From Tetraselmis striata (Eukaryota > Chlorophyta > Chlorodendrophyceae > Chlorodendrales > Chlorodendraceae), in assembly GCA_006384855.1 (NCBI GenBank), contig VCJN01000206.1, positions 124,001-188,000 of the forward strand: DNA of 64,000 nt, read 5' to 3'. The position numbers were made by a program, and so were the translations under genes. The notes beneath the pieces are model-generated. The model saw only the letters and a list, made by a program, of their open reading frames with translations, searched no databases and was not told the origin of the DNA. Each line of letters opens with the position of its first letter. Positions within the stretch are counted from its first letter, which is position 1. Shown here one piece after another: positions 1-11,300 of the stretch.

Positions 1-648
1 GAAGGGGCAAGCGGGCGATGCTTTCCATAGCACGCGCCGACGGGCAAGGCAGTCACAGCACTGCCTAGAGGAAGGCGCCGAGAGCACCGAACCCACGTGC
101 AGTTGCTGCCTAGGTGGTACCGTGGCGAAGGGGGCAAGCAGGTCTTTCTCGTGCCGCCGTGAGGAGGAGTGTCGTTGTCTCAACCGACTTCAGGACCTCC
201 GAGTTATTGTAAAAACAATCGGCTATCTGCTATGGGTTAGCTGTTTTCATCCATAAGTTGCGGTCAAGAATAAGCAATTTAAGATTTCGAATTAGAAACT
301 TCGGTATGGAAACCGAAAAAGGTAGCCGATAAGCCTCCGCGCGCGCTTCCGGCAGCAACGGTCGCTGAGCCGTTCCCGGCGCGCGACGGACAAGCGCGCA
401 GCACGCGCAAACGAGATGAATATGACGGGCCGCGTATAATCCGCGGCCCGAGTCGCTCACCCTCGAGTCGCTTTCGTAACCTACAGTCGTCTAAAGTAGC
501 GCGTACAGCAGTAGGCGGGAGTGTTTTACGCTGTTATACGCTGATGACGTCGCCGAATGTCAAGAGTCGGCATGCCGGCGCAGCGACTCGCAAAACAGCA
601 AGCTCAGTCGCGATCCAAACGCCCCCTCTGCCGCCGAAGTAGACAGCT
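1..648. other. Left edge, no supported gene
   Basis: I find no reading frame with recognisable protein character here. The stretch is GC-rich with several short open frames on both strands that have no family motif. It may hold the promoter and 5' UTR of the gene starting near 649 or the end of a gene outside the window. Confidence 0.4.
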
Positions 649-1791
649 ATGGCCGTGTGCGCCCCGTACTTCCCGATGGAAGGTGTGTGCGGACTGCCGG
701 GTGGTGCCTGCGTGTCGTCGGAATACACCAGCAGCGAGTCGAGGCAGCAGCGGGCGGCAGTCGACGACCCCCGGGCAGCGTCGGCCATCTGTCCGGGTCG
801 TGTCGTTGTCCCTTGCCGCACGGCCACTGCCGGTTAGATCAACACACGCGCGGGTAGACATTGTGGGCATGGGCGTTCCGATTGGAAAGCCACAGGTTGC
901 CTGATGTATGCTCCCCTCCCGCCCTTTCCGCAGTCGCAGGACGACTTAACATGACGCTGGGACTCGTCTCGCCGCCGTCCTCCTCCATACACTCTGTGCT
1001 CATCAAATGCTTTGCGGACGAGGAGGCATTGCAGCATGTCGAGCGCGACTCGCGCAAACCATTCAAGGAGCTAAAGGTGTGTGCGGGGGCCTGCTGACAG
1101 GCTGTGGTGTACTTGGCATTGGCGCTTGCGGCGGGGCCGCCTACTTGTGAGCACTGCCGCACTCACGGAGGAGGCCAAGTGGCTGACGGGGCGAAATGCC
1201 TTGTGGCGCCAGGTCAACTTTGGGGATGATGACGGCACCGCCAAGCCCCCCCGCTCCGATGCGGGGCCCGACTCTCCCAGCAGCAGCTACGACGACCTGG
1301 AGCTGTCTGACTCCGAGCGCGACGTGCTGGTGCCGGTGGTGGATCAGCTCATCCGTGGCATCTCATCCGACTTCCTGTTTGACTGCGACGGCCCCTGCTA
1401 CCTGGACTCACTGATAGGATGCAGCGGGCAGGGCGGGATGGCGGGCAGTGCGGGCGGGGCCGGGCAGCATGCGCAGTCACGGATGGCAGAGCCGCCGGCA
1501 AAGGCTGCCCTGCCCCGGGAGCAGACTGATGCTGGCAAGGACCACCTCATCAAGGCCGCCCCCGCTGGCCAGCCCGCTGCACCCACCGTCGGTCGCATTA
1601 ACCTGGCAGCAATGATTTCGGAGAAGTCGGCGCTCAAGCGCGAGCTCCGCTCCCTGGACGTAGAATTCGAGCAGCGCGAGGGGCGTAAGCCCACGAAGCA
1701 GGAGAAGGAGCACTTGCGGCCGCTGTACGTGCGCTACTGGAAGCTCAAGCACCAAATTAGCAAGCTGCACGCGATGGGCGCGGGCAAGTGA
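649..1791 (+). CDS. FAM13-like C-terminal motif protein (3 predicted exons)
   Basis: The exons I propose are 649-796, 934-1076 and 1171-1791, with donors GTCGTG and GTGTGT and acceptors TTTCCGCAG and CACGGAG. Codon phase is kept across both joins (phase 1, then phase 0). The second exon encodes LVSPPSSSIHSVLIKCF. The third is Gly/Ala/Pro-rich in the middle and ends in a basic helical segment containing EKSALKRELRSLDVEFEQR followed by GRKPTKQEKEHLRPLYVRYW. This matches the conserved C-terminal signature of the FAM13 family (KxELxxLexxxgRpxtkxErxxxrPLYdRYrxlK). FAM13A in animals also carries a RhoGAP domain, which is absent here. Function is unknown. Exon 1 is the weakest part: the coding region could start instead at the ATG at 951. 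The last exon and its motif are secure. Confidence 0.55.
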
Positions 1792-2965
1792 GCGTCCGGC
1801 GGGGCCGTGACATGCCCTGGACTATAATCCGGACTGCGATTGATGCGAGCACGCGCACATAGGCCTGCCGTTGAACTCATGGAAATGTGCGACATGGAGA
1901 CAAAGGGAAGGGAGGCGGCGGCGTGAGAAAGCCCTGCCTGCCTGCCTTGCATTTGCGACCACTCTCTCCCTTGTACCCCTGTGGGACCCTGCGCTAGCGG
2001 TGCCGCTGCATGATGCATTGATTGATGCAACCCGCGGCTGTCACATCTGTGCACTTCACTCTGAAGACGGACACGAGCAAAGTGCGCCGGTGCGCTTTAC
2101 GCCTAGATGTAATGACGCCCCCTGAGGCCCTAATTCCTATGTCTGTCTCCTATGGCTTTGGACCGATGTAAACTTGACTGTGAGCACGCCCAACACCTCC
2201 AATCATGCCACTCTTGCGGCGTTCTCGATGGCATTTGATTCAGATATATTTAGGGCGATGCAGCATCAGAGGGAGAGCACGCAGCTAATATGAAGAGGAG
2301 GCCGCCAAAATTGCAATTTCAGAGGTCGTAAAAATTCCAGCTCTGTGTCGGCCCATAGTGTACCATGCTTTTGATGCGTCGTGTTTTTTCTTATGCTGCT
2401 ACCAGTGCCAGGCGAGCCTGGAACTACACTGATGGCTAGCGACTAGATGTCCCCCGTGTTTGCTAATGTAGGTCTTATCCCCGGTGCCTCTTTCACCTTG
2501 CTCAAGCAAATGGGGGCGAATAAAACAATTGTACGGCAGGTACCAGTACGACGAGGAGTGCGATGGTGCTGGTGAGGAATAACATATATTGAAAAAAAAA
2601 ATGAACCGCGCGCGGCGCGCGCAGACGACGAGGCGCAGCCCTCTATAGATAAGTACAGATGCAGGTGCAGGTAGCGACTTATCGTTTTCTTTCGTTCTGC
2701 TGCGCTTGCGCGCTGAACAGCATGTATCGGGTTCGTCGCGCCGCCAGGACATGCCGACGACCCATCACACATGCGACGCCCGGCCAGTCGGGCGCCGGAA
2801 CGACGGTGACGCGACATCAGCAGGCGGCATCACGACCGCCTAATCAGTACAGCTCCCTGCGGTACCTCTACTAAGCGCACGCGCGCGACGTATTTATAGG
2901 TATTTTAAGGGCACAGAGACTGAGTATCGGCCTCGCAGACGGACTGGCCCTGAGGAGTTGACGCG
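1792..2965. other. Intergenic region between the FAM13-like and ROCO genes
   Basis: No coding signal is recognised. TGTAA, the green-algal polyadenylation signal, occurs at about 2108 and 2167. Either could end the upstream transcript, but such a short motif is expected by chance. The right part should contain the promoter of the gene starting at 2966. Confidence 0.4.
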
Positions 2966-5351
2966 ATGGGCTGCGCACCATCGCAGCCGGCGGTGGCGCC
3001 CGCCAGTACGGCGGTGAGTGCGAGTCGTGGTGCCCCCCTCCCCCCCCCCCCCCCCCCCCTGCATGCACCGCACGTACGCACACGCGGTGAGCCTATCCAA
3101 GCCTGATTTTCCCCGCTGGCTTTGTCGCGCGGCCATCCGCGGCGCAGGCTCCGCCGCAGACCCCGCCGCAGCCGACATCGGACGAGGCGCTCCTGGTGGC
3201 TGCCCCGCCCGTACCGGCGCAGGTACTTTAGGCCCAGCCAGCGCGAACTACTGAGAAACCGCATACCTTACGCTGTTTGCCCCCCCCCCACTCCCCCCCC
3301 CCCTCCCCTACTTCAAGCCCGGCTCTGACCCCCATGCATGCACTCCTTTGGCATCAACCCGTCAATCACACGCCGATGCCACGTCCATCATGCAGCAATA
3401 TGCCCTGCCGTGTGGCGCACCCGCCGCTACTGAGAAGCAAAAAATCAATGCAGCAATCCCTCCGATGAAAATGTGTTCCCCTCCAGATTGCCTGTTCGCC
3501 AAATCTGCGGATGCGCTAGCTTTGCCTCGACAATGCGCGTGCACAACAGAGCGTCCCCGGCCCTCCACTGGCCGCGCGTGTCTGTGCTCTCCTGCGCTGT
3601 CGTGATGCAATTTATGTGATGCGATTGCCGCTGCAGGATCCCCCGCCTGTGCAGCCCACCAGCGAGGAGCACGGGGTGCCCCCTGCGGCTCCGGCGACGG
3701 AGGATAGCACGCTGGCGGACGCCGGAACAGACGCCACGGCCTCTGCGGAGGAGCCGCCTTCTAAAGACATCGCGGCTCCGGATCACCAGGCAGTGCCGAT
3801 CGCGCCCGAGGAGCCGGCTGCCTCTCCTCCGCTCGATGGTGCGGAGGAGGCGCCGCCGGCTGATGCCGGGAAGGAAGCCGTCGCCAAGGCAGATGCGCCC
3901 AGCAGCCGGGCGTCTACTCCCTCCGACGCGAGGCCGCCCAGCGGGAGGGCTGGCAGCAACCGCGGTCAGGGGGGCGCGGCGGGGCGGGGCAGCATGGCCG
4001 GCGCAAGCGGGGGCGCCTCCGAGGCGTCCATCCTGGACATCTCCGCCTTTGTTGGCAGCCTGCACACCACGTTCCAGCAGCTGGTGGGTGAGGTGGAGGG
4101 CGCCTTTGACTTCCGGGACATCTACAGCGTGCCGGTGATGAGGCAGAAGCGGTGGCCGGCGGACTTGGCGGTGCAGCTGACGCGGCTGCGGCCAGGGCAG
4201 GTGGTCATCGGCCTCGGCAGGCGAGAAGACCTGGGGCTGGATGACGTGGCGGTTCAGAGCGAGGAGGAGAAGGAGGAGGAGGGGGAGGAGGAGGAGGAGG
4301 GGGAGGAGGAGGAGGAGGGGGAGGTCGGGAAGGAGGGCACTGCGGCAGGAGCCGGGGCGGATGCGGATGAGGGAGACAACGTAGAGGTTGAGGGCCTGGC
4401 GGAGGGTGAGGAGGAGGCGGTGTTCGATGTGCAGCTGGTGTGGGTGCCGCCGACCCTCATCCCGTCGCAGCTGGCCGCAGACCTGCAGATGACGGGCTCG
4501 CAGGTCAGCATCGCCCTGCTGGCGCCTATGAGCGACGAGGACTCGGCGCCGCCTGGGGCCTCGTGCGCGGCCAAGTGGGCCAAGGGGCTCACAGAGAACC
4601 GGCCGGTGCTGCGGGGCGCGGGCAGGCCGGCTCCGGCGGCAGCCGCGCCTGTCGTGGTGCTGTCCCCGGGCGCCACGGGCGACGTGCCGGACGACCCGGA
4701 GGGTCACGTCAAGCTGGCCGCGCTGCGCGCCTTTGTGGAGGGGCTAGGCCCGCTGTGCCTGGGGCTCTGCCTGATGGAGTGGGCGGTGAGCGAGGTGGTG
4801 GTCTCCCGGCTTTCGGGCCACATGGGGAAGCTCAAGGTGCTGGCGTGGATGTCGCCTGAGAAGGTGGAGGCGGAGGCGGTGGGCGCGCTGATGGCGGCGG
4901 TGGCTGACGCCCCCAGCATGCGCTGCCTTGCGCTGCCCGGCCGCTGCCTCGGCCAGGGGCTGGGCGCCGCCTTGGCAAAGATGCTGGCGGCGCCGGCTTG
5001 CCCGCTGCGCTACCTGCTCCTGGGGCCCCTCTTCGAGTCCCGCGCCGCCGAGGTCGAGGGCAGCCTGGGCCCGCTGGGCGACGAGGCTGGCGCGGCGCTT
5101 GTCGGTGCGCTGACCGGCAACACCACGCTCGCGGTGCTGGACCTCACGGGCTGTGGCATCGGTGACGCCACGGCAGCAGCACTGGGGCAGCTGCTGCGGA
5201 GCAACACCGCGCTGACGGATGTCATCCTGGTGGACAACGCCATCGGTGCGCGGTCCGCCACCTTCACGCCAGCGCAGCTTGCCCATGCGTGCATAGTCCA
5301 CCTTCATGACGGCTGATAACGCAACCATATTTTTGGCTTCCTGCATGCACA

Positions 5352-5397
<46 letters not shown>

Positions 5398-8300
5398 CAG
5401 TAACATATACACATACACATGCACTTACATATACATATACATATACACATATATAGATATACACATATATACACATATAGATAAATAGATACATCTACGT
5501 ATATATATATATACATACATATACATTTAGATGTACACATACATATACATTTACATTTACACATACATGTACGTATAGATATGCATATATATGTATATAT
5601 AGATGTACGCATACATATACATATAGATGTACACATACTTATAAATATAGATATAGATATGCATATATACATCTAAATACACATACATAGATATGAGCAA
5701 TGCAGAAGTAGGGGTGAACACTGTGAATACGAACCTGCCCTACCTGTCAGAGGAAATGGGCGAGACTCTAGCAGAGCTATAGCAAATGTTACAGTGGGTT
5801 GCATACACGGCCAACTTGAGGTGTATCGAACGGGTTCTTGGGTGCGTGTTGGCGCCCGTAGTTCTTGCCGGGTATTGTGCGTTGTGTGTATGATGGTGTG
5901 GATGGGTGATGTGCTGGGAAGAGTGCGGCGGGGGCTGACGGGGACTGCTGCCGCCGGGGTTTCACAGGCAACGAGGGGGTCCAGGCGCTGATGGAGGGCG
6001 CCGCGCACAACGAGACGCTGCACGTGCTTGACATCATGGACAACCCGCAGTCGCTGGTGCCGGCCGAGGTGGTGGAGCGCGGCACGGCGGCCCCCAGGAC
6101 GGTCGACAACGTCAGCCCCGAGGACCCGCAGTCGCTGTTTGTCTTCCAGGACCGAGCGCTGCAGGCGGGGCTGGACGCAGGCAAGGACACGGAGGACGCA
6201 CTCAAAGAGCGCGCCGTCGCCGGGGTCCATGACACGCGCCTGGCGCTGCGCCCCAACATGGACCGGCGCGGCGCGGCGGTGGTGGAGTTCATGCGCGAGG
6301 TGGGCGACGAGGCGGACGCGCAGCGCCTGCGCCGCATAAAGTGGTTCCTTGTGGGGCGCGGCGAGGCGGGGAAGACCAGCATGTTCCGCGCACTTCGAGA
6401 CCCGTCGACCGCCAAGCTCACCGACAAGCTCGACCGCACTATGCTCATTGACGTGCACGAGGTGCGCCCCCCCCCCCCCCCCCCTTCCCTTCTCCGTCAC
6501 ATTCAATTGGGATCGCGGGTCAGGAACTTTGTAATCTGCTGGGCACAGTCCTGCCGGATGTTCCGTGCTTTGTTAGCGATGTATGCATTCCAGGTGACTG
6601 TTCATAATTTCTGCCTCTTATCATTGGGGGGGAGGGGCGGGTCAAAGGAAAAAAGAATCTACAACAGTGGACAGAAAAGTCATCGGTATCCAGGGGAGAA
6701 AACAGTCCCCGCATGTTCTGCTGGAACACAATGTACCGCTGGTGCCGGTGTAGGCAAGCATTGACTTGGCGGCCGGCTTGCCCCCCGCTCTCATGACGGC
6801 TTTCCCCCCGCTCTCATACAGCAGCCAAGCTCTCATGTATCGCTTGTCACTGCGACCAGCGCCTCTCAAACACACATCCTCACCTGACATGCCACCCACG
6901 GCACCGGATTGCTCCCTAAGAATGTCGCCGTAGGTAAAGACGATGCGAGGGTTTCAATGTGGCCGGTCCTCTCCGGGGGGGGGGTGTTGTTGAAAACAAA
7001 ATGGCAATGACGGTTGTTGGTGCTGCTGCTGATGATGATGACGCCGCCGCCGCTTGTTTGTGGTGCAGTGGGAGCCTGAGGACGAGGACAGCCTGCACGT
7101 GAACGTGTGGGACTGCGGAGGGCAGGACGAGTACTGGCGGGTGCGGAACCTCTACCTTTTTCGCCCGCCCACACGCCCCTTGTTTCCACATATTCTCCAA
7201 GTAGCTTCCACCACCAGCCCTTTGTTCTTCTTCTGCCTCTTCTTGTTCGGTTCCTTTCTCTTTGTTCTTTTCTTCATTGTTACGCTCAAAAGTATCGTTC
7301 TTATGGTAGCTTTGTTGCTTCGGAGGCCTTTGCACTAGGGATGTGCCCTGATCGTTGGCCTGCGGCAAGCTGCTGTACTGCAAGGTCTATTTTTCGGGTG
7401 TGCCAGCTCACCACTCACGAGTGAAGGTGAAAAGGGTGTTGGTTAGGGTCGTGGTGGGATGTACGGCCGCATGACATGCGGCTGAATAGGCCCATACCGC
7501 ACGCTTGCTCTCAGGTGGGCAACCAGGCCTTCCTGACCGCACGGCGCACGCTGTACATCGTCATCCTGGACCTCAGCTACACTCCGCCGGTGGTGGTCGA
7601 CGGAAGCGGGCTGGCCAACGTGGAGTGGGGGGAGGAGGAGGAGCTGCGCTGCCTCAAGAGCTACGTCACCACGCTGATGACTCACGTGCCGTCGTGCACG
7701 CTGGTCCTTGTCGGTACCAAGGTCGGTGCGCCGTCGGTCGAAACCGTTTTACGACTGTATTCGACGAATGTGGCGTGTCTCTGAGGCCGAGAGTTGCTGT
7801 CGGCGTAGGTGGACAAAGTGCCCGGGGGAGCAGATGAGGCGGAGGAGCGGCTGGAGAGGGCGCACGGCGTGGTGAAATACGCCATCGAGGAGCACCTGGA
7901 GGGGCTGCAGGAGTTGCATCAGGAGCTGAGCGCGCGGCTGGAGGACCTGGTAATCCGCAACGACGACCTCATCCGACAGGGGCAGGACAAGAAGCTCAAG
8001 GGCGTGCAGAACTGGCTCGAGGAGCAGCTGCGCGCGGTCTCAAAGCGCCTGCGCTCGCCGCCCATAATCGTCGGCCAGCCCCGGAAAGTGCGCCCCTCAG
8101 CAGGCCCCGAGACATGGGCACTACTGTCTCGCCGATTTCGCAATATGCATCGGGCCGCAGTCAGCATATTGTCCTGTTTGCGTAGTGTTCGTCTATTATG
8201 TCACTGTGACTCGCATATTGGCTGCGCTTTATCGGAAGATAGCTGCGCAGCGGGTTGTCGTCTCGGGTGGTCCGAGTCGAGAATAACCGCTGCGCCCGCC

Positions 8301-11300
8301 GCCCATAATCGTCGGCCAGCCCCGGAAGGTGAGCCCCTCGGCGGGCCCCGAGACATGGGCACTGTCTCGGCGATTTTCCCGATATGCATCGGGCCGAAGC
8401 CGGCACATTGTCCTGCTTGCGTAGTGTTCGTCTACCGTGATGTCTCTGTGCCTCGAAAATTGTCTGCGCTTTATTATCGGGAGATAGCTGCGCAGCGGGT
8501 TGTCGTCTCGGGTGGTCCGAGTCGCGTTACTAATATAACGGGCTCTTGCCCTCGTGTACGCGTCAGGTCAGCGCCAACGACATGAGCAGCATGGAAGAGC
8601 TGCGGGCGTTTGTGCTGGAGACGTCGCAGGACGGGGAGTACTTCCCCGATATGCGCTCCGTCGTCCCGCGCAGCTGGATCAACCTGCTCGAGCTGGTCAC
8701 AAAGCAGCAGAAGACGTACCCGCTGATGCACTGGTACGCTGCCGCGCCTTCGCCGCGGCTAGCTCTTGCGTTGATACGGACGCGTTGTCGGAACCATCGA
8801 CCTGCGCACCAGCGCAGACTGACCAACTGACTGAGTGCCACGGCGGCCCAACGCGCGGCGGCTGTGTCGAGCAGGGAGCAGTTTCGCGAAGTTATGCTGC
8901 CCAAAAGTGGCTTCAGCTCCGAGCAGCGTTTCAACCGCGCCGTCGCCTTCTTACACGCCGTTGGTGCGCGCCCTCTCCCGCCGACCACTTCATTAACACT
9001 ATGCCAACATAGATGGAGACATGTCGCATTGGCAGGTCGCATATAGTCCAACATGTATCATTTTTCGCAGCACTACTGAAGATGCTACCTAGTACCCTCT
9101 CCCGATGTGTCGTAATCTCCGAAATTGACGAGTTTTGTGTCGTGGAGGCGGCGGCGACATGATGCATATAAACTCACAACTGTTATGAACGAGTGCTGAC
9201 TTTGGTGTTGATCGCCCTACTCAACGTGGCGCGGCTTGCCCCCATGCTGGTGTCGTCCGGCCCAGGCGTGCTGCTGCACTACTCGGAGGTGGAGGGGCTC
9301 CGCGACATCGTGGTGGTGCGGCCGACGTGGCTGGTGGAGGCGTTTCGTCAGGTGATCCGCCACGACTTTCGGCACATCGAACGACTGGGAGGCCGCATGG
9401 CTAAGTTTGCGCGCGAGCTGCGGCTGGAGGGGCAGCTGTCGCTGCTGCTGGACTGGGGGCGGCGCGTGGACCCGCCCGTGGCGTCCGAGCTGCTGGTGGC
9501 GCTCATGCGCCAGTTCGATCTCGCCATCCCGCGCTCACCCACCACCTACTTCGTTCCCTCCCTCGCCAGCGTGGCGACGGTGCAGGCCAGCCACGCCGAC
9601 ACGTGGCCGGAGACCCTTGCGCCGGGGGAGGGTGTGCTGGGGCTGGCGCTCACCCTTACCCCCGCTCCCAACGGTGCCTTCGAGCGCCTAGTCGCGCGCT
9701 GCGCGTCCATCTTCGAGGTGCTCCCAGGCACCTGGCGCGCTGTGCAGCGCGGCGGCCTCGCCGGGGTCTTCCTGCGCCCCCGCGTCGGCGCCGGCAACGA
9801 GGCCACCACCCTGCTGGTGCGGCTGGACGGCGGGCGCGCTGTGCTGCTGGCGCGCCACCCCGCGGGCGACGGCCCAACGGCCACCGCGTGCGGCGCGACG
9901 CTGTGCGCTCTGGAGCTGCTCAGCCAGCTGCTGAAGGAGGGCTTCGCCGGCGTGGTCAGCACGGTGCGCGGCGTGCTGTGCCCGCAGTGCCTCGCCAGCG
10001 CGCCCGACGTGCTGCGCCACAGCGCGCCCCTGGACGCATTCCTCGGACCGGCCTCGCACGTGGGCGCCTTCGAGGTCGATGTCATCAAGCGGATGTTCAA
10101 GGGCGTCCGCTACCCGCACGAGCCGGAGCCGCGGTGCCGGCAGTGCGAGACCCCTGCTGCGGCGCTGCAGGCGCAGCTGCACGGCCTGCGTATGTCGGGC
10201 CGCTCTGAGGCGCTCGACATGCTCCGAGATGCGCGGGTGGGCGCCGAGCGCGCGGGCCGCCGCAGCCGCGATGGCGCGCCGCCGACGGGGCCCGCCCGCA
10301 TGGGCAGCATGCTCAAGGCGGCCGCCAGCTTCAAGCGGGTGCCGACTCTGAAGGCGGCGCTGTCCATGCGGAGCCGCGGCGGCAAGGTGCCGACCGCCCT
10401 CACCCCCACCCACCGACTTGGAAACAACGAAAAGACGGTGATTGGGGTTACTGTTCGTTGTCAGGTTGGTAGGACAAAACTAGCCGACTGCCCGACTTGC
10501 AATAACCTGTGTAATTTTACTTATTGACAAGTAGTTGGCTATTGGAATACGTTGAATAAACAAGGTTTAAGCGAAGTTTTACTAGTATTCCTCCCGTCCG
10601 AGAAGCCAATGCTGCGCTATCTAGCTACGGGGGCTATGATCTCACACCTTGGTAGAGAGTAATTCGCTGAACTTGTGATCGCGTTTTTTAAACTGTGCAC
10701 ATGCGGACATACAGTTTCGCCACTCTCAAAAGTGTGGTTTCCGATGAATGTCTCTCCCTTAGGCCTTGAACGGCAAGACTTTGACAAAGCCTGCGCGTGT
10801 GCTCCACTGCGGTGGCGGTACCATAAATATACCCCCACCCCCGCGAGAAAGTATCATCACCTCCTCATTCCTCCCAGGGATTAGCTGTGTGATGAAGTAG
10901 GCTACTACTATACTTGGAGATGTATTGCCGCCGCTAATCTTGTTGGCTATGCACGTTGTACAGGCAGCGCTAAAGGAGATGCTGACGAAGCAACAGTCTC
11001 TGGGCTCCCTGCTGGGCTCAGTCCCGCTGTCGGACGAGCTGGACGCGCGAGGCGACGGCGTGAGTTCCAGTCGCCGCCCTTTGCTCATTCACTGCTGGCT
11101 GCAGAGCCTTACATGGGTTTCCACTCTTCGACACTGTAGCTGGAGTCTTACAAGACGGACGCAACCCTTGGATAGATTTAGCTACTATGCAAAGTTTAGT
11201 TGCTAATACTACGGTACCCAATCGCAAGAACACAAAACAGCCAAAACATGTGTTATAAGCTAACAATGTATACTACATCACAACGATATTAAGGCAATAT

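Noticed and set aside
3445-4707. Long minus-strand open frame of about 420 codons
   Set aside because: It is the complement of the large ROCO exon. Its Leu/Arg runs mirror the acidic stretch, while the + frame has LRRs and phase-consistent splice sites.
5304-5672. Open frames giving Tyr/Ile/Met/Cys repeats in both directions
   Set aside because: They are translations of the TA/CATA microsatellite inside a ROCO intron and have no protein character.
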